Of a DNA stretch of 64,000 nt, positions 38,947-48,675 are shown one piece after another. Numbering within the stretch: the first letter of the stretch is position 1; every line of letters begins with the position of its first letter. The stretch is from NCBI GenBank assembly GCA_964017185.1, contig OZ024869.1:59608761-59672760 (forward strand). Reading direction: 5' to 3'. A program made the translations under genes and the position numbers. The notes under the pieces are model-generated. The model was given only the letters and a program-made list of their open reading frames with translations, did no database searches and was not told the DNA's origin. This DNA is from Rugalucina vietnamica (Eukaryota; Mollusca; Bivalvia; Lucinida; Lucinidae).

Positions 38947-39667
38947 CTTGCGCAAATGTAACAACATCAAATTCAAATAATAATTTCAACATTGCCACTT
39001 TTAAAAAAGCCATATCTAGGTCTCGTATCGGAAATCACCATCGTATCGAAAAATAATTATTTGTTAATCAAAATAAAGTCTTTCACTAAATTATTAAACC
39101 TTCTATTAAGACGAAAATGAAATTTGTATATTTTAATACTTATTTCACCATTTTAAATTATTGATTGTTTACAATAGTCTTATTATTTACACTAATGTCT
39201 TATTTGTTTTAGCACCATATAACAATAAAATTTGACATGAATAAGATATACCAACATCAGAGTGATTCAACATATTAAACATTTTCCCGAATAACTCTAT
39301 CAAAGGAGTGAAAGGGAATAAAAATAGTGCATCACCGCACTACTGAATCCACTTCAGGATTTCAGAATGTTAATTAAACTGCGAACAAACATTCACGATA
39401 TCGGTTTTAGCACATCAGATTGACGTCTGTTTTTGACGTCAAACAAACTTTCAAAATCAACCAAACCCAACGTCATTATGACGTCACATTTGACACATCA
39501 AACCAACGTTGTTTTTCTGACGTCAGAATGACGTCTGTTTTTGACGTCAGAATGACGTCTGTTTTTGACGTCAAACAAACTTTCAAAATCAACCTAAATC
39601 CAACGTAATTATGCCGTCGGAGTCTGACGTCTATCTGACGTCCAACTGACGTCAAATGTCTGCTGGG

Positions 39668-40370
39668 GTAATACGAGTAACATATGTATCGTTAGCATTT
39701 CTTATGAAACATTTGTTACCATGGAGAAGAAAATGATTTAATATTCCTAACAGAAATATTTATTCTTTCTCCTGTATTGCATCATTAGCAACTTTTAAAT
39801 CTCCACATTCTGACGATTCCATACAACCTTTTGATTTGGTGTTTACATTTTCTTAATAATTAAGCCCAGCTTGTGACTAAAATGGTAAAAATACAATGAG
39901 TTGCAATGAATATTCATGTTTATGGAAATGAGCTCATTTGATTATGCTGGATAATGTGAAAGGAAAATTATTCGCTTTTATCTGATACAAGTTTTGTTAA
40001 TGTAAGTTGGGTATAAGATAAGTTATAATTGATTGATCGTGTGCTATGGCAGCTGTCTTTGAAACGCTGGTTGCAATGGAACATTGTATATAACCTATCT
40101 TGATTTTCTTGTAATTGCATTTTGTTTTTTTTGTACTGTCCTAAATTATCTATAGTGAGTATTTAAGTGTGGAAATCTTGTATTTGACATTATATTTAGA
40201 CTTTAAACCAAAATAATAATAAAAATGAAGAAAGTTTGAAGAAAACTGAATAATTAATGAATATTTATGATAATGCAAATGAGTTAATTCGCATTAACTA
40301 ATAATAAAGGATGTGTACTGACCTCTCATTTGATACCAATGTCACGAAAATATATACACTAAGAACAAGT
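39668..40370. other. Intron, unassigned
   Basis: AT-rich. Contains AAATGAGCTCATTTG (39,926), also present near 35,755, hinting at an uncharacterised dispersed repeat. No coding potential seen. Confidence 0.5.
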
Positions 40371-41945
40371 ATAGACACTACTGAGAATCACGTATAAGAT
40401 AAATGATCAGTGACACACACTGCAATTGAGAACGAAGTTGAGGTCAGGTTTTCGAGTTTTCTCATATAGAGTTTTCTTCTACTGACTGATAGATAGGTGC
40501 AGTCAATGCAGGAATTGAACATTTATTGAAAGAAAGTAACATAAGAAATCCCGGTTATTTCGTTTTCGCAAACACTTTAATGTTATTGAGTTGGAAGTAC
40601 TATATGCTCATGGGACGTAAAGTACCAGTCACACATCAACGAATAACATGACCGGACGACTAACGGATAGTAAAAAATCATTTTTTTTCCTGTCCGTTGG
40701 CGTCCGTTTCTCGCCCGTTTCTTGTCCGTTCCTCGTCCGATTTATACGTTCCTTGTCCGGTGATGTCCGTTTTGTCCGTTGTTATCCGGTGACAAATTTT
40801 GAACATTCTCAAAACTTGGAACGTCAGTTATCCGTTGGTGTGCGTTTTATCCGATACTCGTCCGTTCAACGTCCGGTACTTATCCGGTTCATGACCGTTC
40901 GTCCGCTGGTCTACCGAAGTCGCGAACGAACAACTACCGGACATGCAACGGATGAAACGGACGACAACCGGACACTAAACGGACAAAAAACGCATAAAAC
41001 GTTCGAGTAACGGATAGGAAAATTAATGATGATGTATAAAATCAAAGCAATTGTGTCCACATTTCGTAAACATAAGATGATTTGTTAATTCTGTTTATGA
41101 CTTTCAAGTGAGAGGACAACTTGGAATTTATGCTAATATAAAATATCTTTAGAGTAAAATATCACGGACTGTCGTGTATAAGAGTGATACTTGCGTGTCA
41201 GGCAGATCGGGAAGTTTTATATACAGAGTAAATATTTATACCCATACCTAACACATTATATAAACAAATTCATCTAGTTGTCCATTCCTTGCCAGTGACG
41301 ATTGTTCAAAAACAAGCTTGAAAGTTTGTCAATTAATTTTTGAATAACGCGGGGGTATATTAATAACTGAACGCACTTGTAATAACCCCGAAATCTGACT
41401 GCCTCGATTTTTATACTCGATTTGCACATGACAGGTGATATACGTTCATTGACCGTTAGAAGAACGTTTAGTCCGTTCCTCGTGCGGTACATATTCGTTT
41501 TGTACGTTACGCATTCGTTACTCATTCGGTAATATGCGTTAGTTATCCGGTATTTGTCCGTTTCTTATCCGTTACTCGTCCGTTACTCTTGCGGTTCAGT
41601 AAGCGTTTCTCATACGTTTAGCGATAGCGTCCGTTCGTATCAAGACTATTTCCACCACCAAATGAAATATTTTGCTAAATTTCTATCCGTTCGGCGTCCG
41701 GTGGCGCTATCCGTTCATATGTGACAGGTACTTTAAAAGTGTTTGCGAAAACGAAATTACCTGGATTCCTTATGTTACTTTCATTCAATAAATGTTCAAT
41801 TTCTGTATTGACTGCACCTATCTATCAGTCAATAGAGTAAATGCTATAGGAGAAAACTCGAATTTCTTATCTCAACTTCAGACAGAATTTCATTGTGTGT
41901 CACCCATTCCGTGTTTCTCAGCTGTGATAGATATTACTGTTTATT
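40371..41945. mobile_element. Foldback element saturated with TCCGTT/AACGGA
   Basis: Arms of about 230 bp: left 40,371-40,640 matches the inverse of 41,715-41,945. Shared words include GACTGATAGATAGGTGCAGT, ATTGAACATTTATTGAA, AAAGTAACATAAG, TTTCGTTTTCGCAAACACTT and GTACCAGTCACA/GTACCTGTCACA. The left arm has an extra ~41 bp near 40,580-40,620. The interior flanks (40,650-41,010 and 41,440-41,710) are packed with TCCGTT, CGTCCG and inverse ACGGA words. The 120-codon open frame at 40,648-41,010 consists of this word and is not a credible protein. Confidence 0.82.
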
Positions 41946-42214
41946 ATTTGTTATGTTAATTCTAAAATTGTGCCACTGGTTGCCATGGAAACGCAAACGC
42001 TCCTGTGTTGCTATTAGTAACAGACCTAATCTCACTCAGATTGACGGAAAATAATTTTTCATTTAAGATGTACATAGCCATTACAAAATACCTTTTGGTC
42101 CAGACGATTTGATTTTTTCCACAGATTGGCTAGAATTTCGGAGTACCTCCCTTGTACATGCGTAACTCCTTTTAGGAATAAAGCTTTATTGGCGAACCGA
42201 TTTTTATTTTTATT

Positions 42215-43134
42215 GTCCCCCGCCTTTTCGAAGAAAAGCGGAGGGACATAGTTTTTGGCTTTCCGTCATTCCGTTCGTCTGTCCTTCCGTCCTTCCGTCC
42301 CCCTATAGGAGTATGTACCTTGTGCAAGCAACTCCTCCTACAGCTTTATTTCGATTCTTTTGAAACTTTACAGATGTCTTGGCCATGCTTTGAAGATGTG
42401 CATGTGATTTGGATATAATCCTCAGATTAATTTTTGACACTTTCTTCGCAATTTTAACTTAGTCATTTTTCGGACATTTTGACAATGAAAGTGAATGGAT
42501 GGTGGGTACCTTGTGCAAGCAACTCCTCCTACAGTTTTATTCTGATTCTTTTGTAACTTGATAGATGTTTTAATCATGCTTTGAAAATGTGCATGTAATT
42601 TGGATATAATCCTCAGATTGATTTTTGACACTTTTTTGCAATTTGAACTTAGTCATTTTTTCGGACATTTTGACAATGAAAGTGAATGGACGGTGGGTAC
42701 CTTGTGCAAGCAACTCCTCCTACAGTTTTATTCTGATTCTTGTGTAACTTTACAGATGTTTTAATCATGCTTTGAAGATGTGCATGTGATTTGGATATAA
42801 AACTCAGATTAATTTTGACATTTTTTTTCGCAATTTGAACTTAGTCATTTTTTGTGGACATTTTGACAATGAAAGTGAATGGACGATGGGTACCTTGTGC
42901 AAGCAACTCCTCCTACAGTTATATTCTGATTCTTGTGAAACTTTACAGATGTCTTGACCATGCTTGAAAGATACGCATGTGGTTTGGATATAATCCTAAC
43001 TTCAATTTTTCTCACTTTTTCGAAATTTGAACTTAAGTCATTTTTCAGGCATTTACACTAAGAAAGTGCATGTGGTTTGGATATATGTTATTCTAAGATT
43101 ATATTTGTGTAACTAAACTATCAAGGCGGGGGAC
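42215..43134 (+). mobile_element. GTCCCCCGCC-ended element with four ~191-bp units
   Basis: The left end GTCCCCCGCC (42,215) is mirrored by GGCGGGGGAC (43,125-43,134). The left terminus itself forms a hairpin, CCGCCTTTTCGAAGAAAAGCGG. Inside, CCTTGTGCAAGCAACTCCTC starts at 42,318, 42,509, 42,700 and 42,893 (spacing 191, 191, 193). Each unit also has ACTTAGTCATTTTT and GACATTTTGACAATGAAAGT; a fifth partial unit follows. No coding sequence seen. Confidence 0.85.
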
Positions 43135-43721
43135 ATAAATTCTCTGAATTTGCTTGTTTATTTTTTTTGCGGGGGTTGGGGGGTGGCACTTTTTAAGTTG
43201 TTTTTTTTTTTTAATGCAAAAGGATGACAGGATTTTTTAATACTTTTTCTAGAGATGTTTCAGAAGAGCGTGATTTTTAAAGGTTTAAATGTAAGCAATG
43301 ATTAGAAAATGGCGCAATCTGAACGAAAGTTCCACTCCAAATAAGGGTGAGAAAAACGAAATAGACAAACAGGTACAAGAACAATGTGAACAAACATGCT
43401 AGAACAAAAGACAGGTCAAAGAGGATATTTTTCCTCGAATGGATGAAGGCGTTTAAACAAAACGAATTGTCCAAAGTCGAAGTGGTAAATTCTTGAAAGC
43501 GGGTCTGATCACCTAAGCTGACAATTCCGGCTTAATAACGAGGCCGCACTGGCTGGAAATAACGTCGCACAACATCTGGCTTAAAACCGACTGATAATGT
43601 TTTAAATCTAAATTTTAAATAAAAATACATATTGAAAACACAGTAATGCTAATTAATGAAAAAATGCATTTCCCTACCACTTTTATAAGTGCTTCGGAAT
43701 CTGTTGTTTTCTATGTTACAG
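43135..43721. other. End of the long intron
   Basis: No element recognised. The last ~25 bases (CTGTTGTTTTCTATGTTACAG) form a good polypyrimidine tract and acceptor. Confidence 0.55.
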
Positions 43722-43832
43722 AGAATACCTCGGGAAGCTAGAACTAGAGAAGCGACAGCAGGAAAATATCATAGCTGAACTGGAAACAGATTTACATAAT
43801 GCCAAGGCAGAAAGAAATGAATTTATGAATAA
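43722..43832 (+). CDS. Internal exon of the same coiled-coil protein
   Basis: A 111-nt exon between TATGTTACAG and the consensus donor AA|GTAAGT. The first base completes the codon left open by the exon at 32,256-32,393. The 36 codons that follow read EYLGKLELEKRQQENIIAEL then ETDLHNAKAERNEFMN, with two bases left over, so it again ends in phase 2. High Glu/Lys/Gln content and regular hydrophobic spacing indicate continuation of the coiled coil. Both exons are multiples of three, so either could be skipped without a frameshift. No identity can be assigned. The following intron extends beyond the window or its next exon was not detected. Confidence 0.75.
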
Positions 43833-44159
43833 GTAAGTATTGTTTGTTTGATTGATTTATTACTATCCTCCCAGTAAAAATCTATGGTCAGGTCGGGACA
43901 TCGTTCTACCCGTGGCCTCAGAGCGAAATGTATTGTAAAATACCCAAGTAAACAACTAACTTTTATATGTATGGATGTAATTGTAAGGATTGTTAAAATG
44001 GTGTTAAAAGAAGATCCGATTTAAGGGACCTTGTGCCAATATAATATTATTGAGATTTTATAGCAAGTGATTGAGATGTCCTGAAAATTTGAATTTGAGG
44101 AGTTGTCTCAATTAATAGCAAAGATCTGAAGTTTTAAACTTGTTCAGTTGCTGTACTCT
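43833..44159. other. Intron, unassigned
   Basis: AT-rich sequence after the exon donor. No element recognised. Confidence 0.5.
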
Positions 44160-44290
44160 AAACATGACAGATTTAAAAAAAAAAAATCCAAAACAAACAA
44201 AAACTGTCAGGAAACATTTTCTTTTGCAATTGATTATCAAGAAAATGCTACAATATGCTTGTTGCAACCTACAATTTTGGGTAGAAACTA

Positions 44291-45279
44291 TACTTAACGA
44301 CACTTCCAACGCTACCGATAGTTTTTGCTTTATTTCCAAAACTACATGAGATATTGTAACGAAATTTGCAGGGATGTTAGAAAAATTCATAAGACGTCTA
44401 TCGAGGTCATATTTATGCTTTCAAATCTTTATTATCAAACGCCTCGGGCGGTTGAACACACCAAACCTCATTTTCAAAAGTCGCAAAACTAGAGTACTTG
44501 AAAACAACATCATTTCATCGTTTATACCAAACATTTATTGTGATATGATAACCTGTATTTTCTTTGCATTACATCCATTCATGGAAAAATGTTAAAAACT
44601 ACAATATCACAGCAAATTATTCTTTTGATCCAATCAACTGATATTGATTATAACCGACATAGAATGACGGACTTGTGGCGTCTACGCATCGGAGCCACAA
44701 GTACACTGTGAAATAACGTTTCACTGATCCCTTACAAATTGCTCTGAAAGCTAACATTGGCGGGATTTTGTCTCTTTAATAGTCTAAAGATAATGGCCCA
44801 GATATGCTTGTTTGGACTTTAGACCAGGCGAGTTTGCCATGATGGCCAAGACGGTGAAATAGCCACTCTGATTGCTTGGAAAAAGTTTTGTATGTGTATG
44901 AAACATCGCAACGCATAACCCTGTGGTTTCTTATAGATTTTGTGCAGTCCATTCATATGTTGTTGTTGTTGTTGTTTTGTCTCTCTCATACCATGTGTTG
45001 TGAAAACAAAACAAACGATAAAAGGAGAGTGAAAAAAACGGAGAAACTTTTGTGATGATCAGTTTTGGCTTCACTTGATTTTTGTGACTTTTAAAATGCG
45101 TGTTGTCTAGAATATACACAAATAATGGCAAAATGTCGCAATCATTTTCGATAAAACTTTACATCAGTGTTTGTGTCATTGGCTCATTAAACAATGGTGA
45201 AAATTTCAGGAAAATTGCTTTGTCCGTTTTTGAGATGTTAAAAATTGTTTATCGGTAGCGTTGGAAGTGTCGTTAAGTA
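44291..45279. mobile_element. 989-bp MITE with perfect 30-bp terminal inverted repeats
   Basis: The first 30 bases (TACTTAACGACACTTCC...GATA) are exactly the reverse complement of the last 30 (45,250-45,279). TA dinucleotides flank both sides (44,289-44,290 and 45,280-45,281), as expected of Tc1/mariner-type insertion. The empty copy at 31.7 kb confirms the insertion. The interior has no transposase. Confidence 0.9.
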
Positions 45280-45549
45280 TATTTATGCACGAATTACAGG
45301 TACATCATCTTTATCTGATTAATGAACAACACACACTGTCCATCACTTATGCAAAACCCTGTACCTTGAATATACTATGCAAATTAAATTAAGCAACTTT
45401 TACTTTGAACAGTGACTCCATATCTTTTGTAGACATCAGGGAATGGCTTGCATTTATCATATTATGGTAAAACCAATCGTTGTGCGGTGCTGAAGTGACA
45501 TTATACACTCGATAAAAAAGTTAAGGAAAATGTGTTTGAGAGCCTGTAA

Positions 45550-45550
<1 letters not shown>

Positions 45551-45585
<35 letters not shown>
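45551..45585 (+). repeat. Poly(A) run
   Basis: 35 consecutive A bases just inside the left TIR of the Tc1-like element. Confidence 0.95.
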
Positions 45586-45589
<4 letters not shown>

Positions 45590-46053
45590 TATTTCATGAA
45601 ATATGAACTTCGTGTTATTATAAATTGCCTTTTTATCGTTTAAATGAGGGATTATTTGAGACGATAGCCCTTACAGCAGCTTGGAAAACCAGTATCAAAG
45701 TTGACTGGTCGTCCCACCATTTTTCGCAAAATTGCCAAATTATTCGGTTTGTGTATTAGTCATCACTCGAGCTTTTTCACACAATATTCGCATCTCCATA
45801 GACACGTTTTCTCATGAAAAGCTGTACAGTGCACATCTGAGGTGAGAGCACATCTGTTGTAAAGACTTTTCAGCACTAGTGTCATTGTTGGTATTAGGAA
45901 GGCAATGTCAAATGCAAATCGACCCAGGATCACCCAAGATTACCTACGTCAGAACAATGTTGTGGTCAAGGACCAGGCAACCCATTCACCAGACATGTAT
46001 CCCATCGACCAAGAGTTGCATATTCTGGGACAGCCTGGTAGGGTCTGGTGTGG

Positions 46054-47996
46054 CAGGGTTCACGCTAGGATATATTTTTCTTTCGCCATCACATTCGCCA
46101 TTTGAGATTTTTTTCGCCATTTTCTTGAAGTTTGAGCCAAATCTTGGCCATTTTTTGCCAAGAGGACACATCTCACTCAGCTCCTTGCTCACTTATACCC
46201 CCAAATATTTTGTTTGCCCTCCAGCTCCCTTAGAATTTTAACTTGGTCTCTCCAGTTCCCTAAAATACATACTGCCCTTCTCACCCAAGTCCCATACATG
46301 CTACATGTACTAAGTTATATTTCAACAGAAGATCCAGGTAATGTAATTATGAATTTTCAACTGATTTGAAGGGCAGGTGTAGACTGAGATTCCTATACAG
46401 CTTCATCTTGAGCAACAATTGCTTGTTGAATACTGTGATTGCTTTAAAGATAGTTTGGAAAAATATGTTTTATAAAGCTTGTTCTTGTATTTGTAAACAA
46501 GGGGAACAACTACTAAAATTATTAGTTTATGCTTGTACAAAATCAAGAAACAAACTTTTAAGATAGTAGACAGATTGAAATATTAAGATTCATATACTTT
46601 AATAGAAAAAAAATAAATGACACTCTACAAAATCAAGAATTAAAGCTAAAAAATAAATGCATGGGTAAAGTTGAGTTTCTGATTCTAAAAAGAATCTGTT
46701 TCATTTTTAAATGGTATATATTGACATTTCCACCTATTCCGCGTTCTAACATTATTTCAATGTTAACATGCTGGTGACAATCTACATCGTAACCGGACCA
46801 CGTGCGCCAAGCGTGTTATGCAGTACACAAGGTCAGAAACTGACACCTGTCAGCTGAATGCATTAACAATACACTGCAACACTTGAATAAACACTGATAA
46901 AGAATAGGATTATCTCTGTTGTAGGTGCGAATATATGGGGTGCCGTTTTACTATTTATTCCCTATTTTTGGATATCCATAATTTATTCAAGGATGGATAT
47001 CCTTAATTCATTTATGGATATCCTAAAATAATTAAGGATATCCATTAATATTTTTGGATATCCATAAATGAATTATGGATATCCATAAATGAATTATGGA
47101 TATTCATAAATGAATTATAAATCCTAAAATACATTTTTGGATATCCAAAAATCACGATGAATTATGGATATCCATAATTCGATTTTGGGATATCCAAAAA
47201 TCGAATTATGGATATCCTTAAATCAGCTTATTTAAGGATATCCTTAAATGTATTTTAGGATATCCAAAAATAATCTTGAATTTAGGATATCCATAATTCG
47301 ATTTTTGGATATCCATAATTCTATTTTAGGATATCCTTAAATGATCTGATTTAAGGATATCCATAAATCGATTTTAGGATAGCCATAATTCATTTTTGAA
47401 AATATCCCCTTTGGCACATACATTATTTTTGTGATTTAAGGATATCCTTAAATGAATTATGGATATCCTAAAATACAGTCCTATTTTAGGATATCCATAA
47501 TTCATTTATGGATATCCATAAATCGAATTATGGATATCCAATATTAGCCCGATTGTAGGATATCCTTAAATCGAATTATGGATATCCAAAAATAGGATTG
47601 TATTTTAGGATATCCATAATTCATTTAAGGATATCCTAAAATCAAATTATGGATATCACTAATTCAGCAGAATTAAGGATATTCATAAATTGATTTAAGG
47701 ATATCCATAAATGAATTATGGATATCCTTAATTCATTTATGGATATCCATAAATGAATTATGGATATCCTAAAATGAATTTAGGATATCCATAAATAGGG
47801 AATAAATAGTAAAACGGCACCCCATACGAATATACAGGTAATCAAATGATGGTTTTCAGTGGAAAACAATGGCTTTTTGGCTGGGCAAAGTGGCTCGATA
47901 TATTCGCCATTTATTTTCGCCAAAGTCAAATTTTTGGAGCCAAAAAATAAAAATCTTCGCAAATGGCGACGATGGCGACCGCTAGCGCGAACCCTG
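46054..47996. mobile_element. CAGGGTTC-ended DNA element (hAT-like ends) inserted in the transposase
   Basis: Left end CAGGGTTCACGCTAG; right end, inverted, CAGGGTTCGCGCTAG. Flanked by TGTGG on both sides (46,049-46,053 and 47,997-48,001), and removal of the element plus one TGTGG restores the Tc1 reading frame. Terminal regions repeat TCGCCAT/ATGGCGA words. CAGGG ends recall hAT elements, but those usually duplicate 8 bp, not 5, so the superfamily is uncertain. No transposase found. Confidence 0.82.
46934..47826. mobile_element. 893-bp foldback filled with ~30 GGATATCC palindromes
   Basis: Left terminus TATGGGGTGCCGTTTTACTA (continuing TTTATTCCCTA) is the exact inverse of the right terminus. 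Flanking CGAATA occurs at 46,928-46,933 and 47,827-47,832, a 6-bp target duplication. Between them about 30 exact GGATATCC and a few one-base variants occur, mostly 20-27 bp apart with many steps of 21-22 bp. They are joined by short AT linkers that are themselves near-palindromic (ATAAATGAATTAT, TTAATTCATTTAT). No open frame. Confidence 0.92.
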
Positions 47997-48675
47997 TGTG
48001 GAATATTGTCACCAAGAACTTTCCAGGCTCTTGCTGTGATGCTTCTGGGGAACGGAGGCTGATTTCTCGGCTTCAAATTAGGCATATTGTTGATCAGATT
48101 TAAGAAACTTGGTTGGTCGTGGTGCATTGCAGCCTGTTATTGTCATCTAGGAACTGATGCTGGTGAGGGAAAGGCAGGCTCACATGCATCGACTTCTTGT
48201 TTTGTGCACTGGTCAGTTGTCATGAGAAAATTTGTCTTCAGAGTCTATGATTTTAAGGCAAGAGTCTACATTGACACTTTTTACTCAAACCAAACAATAT
48301 TGGAATTTTGTGAAAACTGGTTTGACGACTAGTCAATTTTGACAATGAATTTACAGGCCACTTCAGGTGCTATCAGTTCAAATAAGGCCTCATTGGAAAG
48401 ATTAAAAGACACTTTATACCATTCTGAAGTTAGAATTTCTAAACCTTTGCTAGATTTATTGTAATAAGCACTTGAACACATTTTCCTTAACTCTTTTGTT
48501 GAGTATATTTTATGTCCACGGAAGCATATCTCAAAACATAAACCACCAAAAATTGTTTAACATATTTTGCACAGTATATTTATATGTGTTATAATGTGCA
48601 CTCTTTATGTGTGTATAGTTGGGACATGAATCTTGCAAAATGACAGAAAAACAGAGGACCAATGGTCCTGTAAAC

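Larger units (their letters stand above)
37495..39667. mobile_element. 2.17-kb foldback element saturated with TGACGTC words
   Basis: The left end CCAGCAGACATTTGACGTC is mirrored by GACGTCAAATGTCTGCTGG at the right end. The arms are long: left ~37,495-38,257 against the inverse of right ~38,955-39,667. Shared stretches include GGTTGATTTTGAAAGTTTGT, GTGGATTCAG.AG, GTGATGCACT, CTCCTTTGATAGAG, TTTATTGCT/TATGGTGCTAAAAC and GTGAAAGACTTTATTTTGAT. A ~125-bp segment (about 37,771-37,895), flanked by TACTCC on both sides, is inserted in the left arm only. The central spacer holds two further palindromes. No protein-coding sequence is recognised. The class (foldback or MITE-like DNA element) is inferred from structure. 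Confidence 0.85.
45905..48062 (+). pseudogene. Tc1-like transposase remnant (C-terminal part), interrupted
   Basis: The reading frame from 45,905 gives NRPRITQDYLRQNNVVVKDQ, then ATHSPDMYPIDQELHILGQP, corresponding to the DDE-transposase segment that in Tc1 proteins reads roughly 'WPAQSPDLNPIE..WD.LGR'. It stops at the nested element inserted after 46,053. Beyond the insert, from 48,002, the same frame continues ILSPRTFQALAVMLLGNGG before a TGA at 48,060-48,062; this matches the next conserved stretch of the family. The aspartate of SPD is visible, but the second aspartate and the N-terminal DNA-binding region are not recognisable upstream (45,600-45,900), and stops interrupt the tail. Dead copy; function as transposase is family knowledge. 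Confidence 0.8.
45504..48505 (+). mobile_element. Tc1/mariner-like element (degenerate, with nested insert)
   Basis: TIRs: left TACACTCGATAAAAAAGTTA (45,504) continuing AGGAAAATGTGTTTGAG; right, read inverted, TACTCAACAAAAGAGTTAAG with the same AGGAAAATGTGTT continuation, ending at 48,505. TA target duplication at 45,502-45,503 and 48,506-48,507. Tc1-like transposase C-terminal remnants lie inside, split by a 1,943-bp element. A 35-bp A run sits close to the left end. Confidence 0.88.
44160..48620 (+). repeat. Dispersed repeat R, copy interrupted by two DNA elements
   Basis: Collinear with the inverse of 31,300-31,800 but split twice: host segments 44,160-44,290, 45,280-45,503 and 48,506-48,620 join into one sequence matching the intact copy. 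The two gaps are precisely the elements at 44,291-45,279 and 45,504-48,505, each flanked by TA. Confidence 0.85.

Noticed and set aside
40648-41010. 120-codon open frame
   Set aside because: Composed of TCCGTT/ACGGA iterations of the foldback element.
46054-47996. Firm assignment of the CAGGGTTC element to hAT
   Set aside because: The ends fit, but the visible target duplication is 5 bp rather than the usual 8, and no transposase is present.
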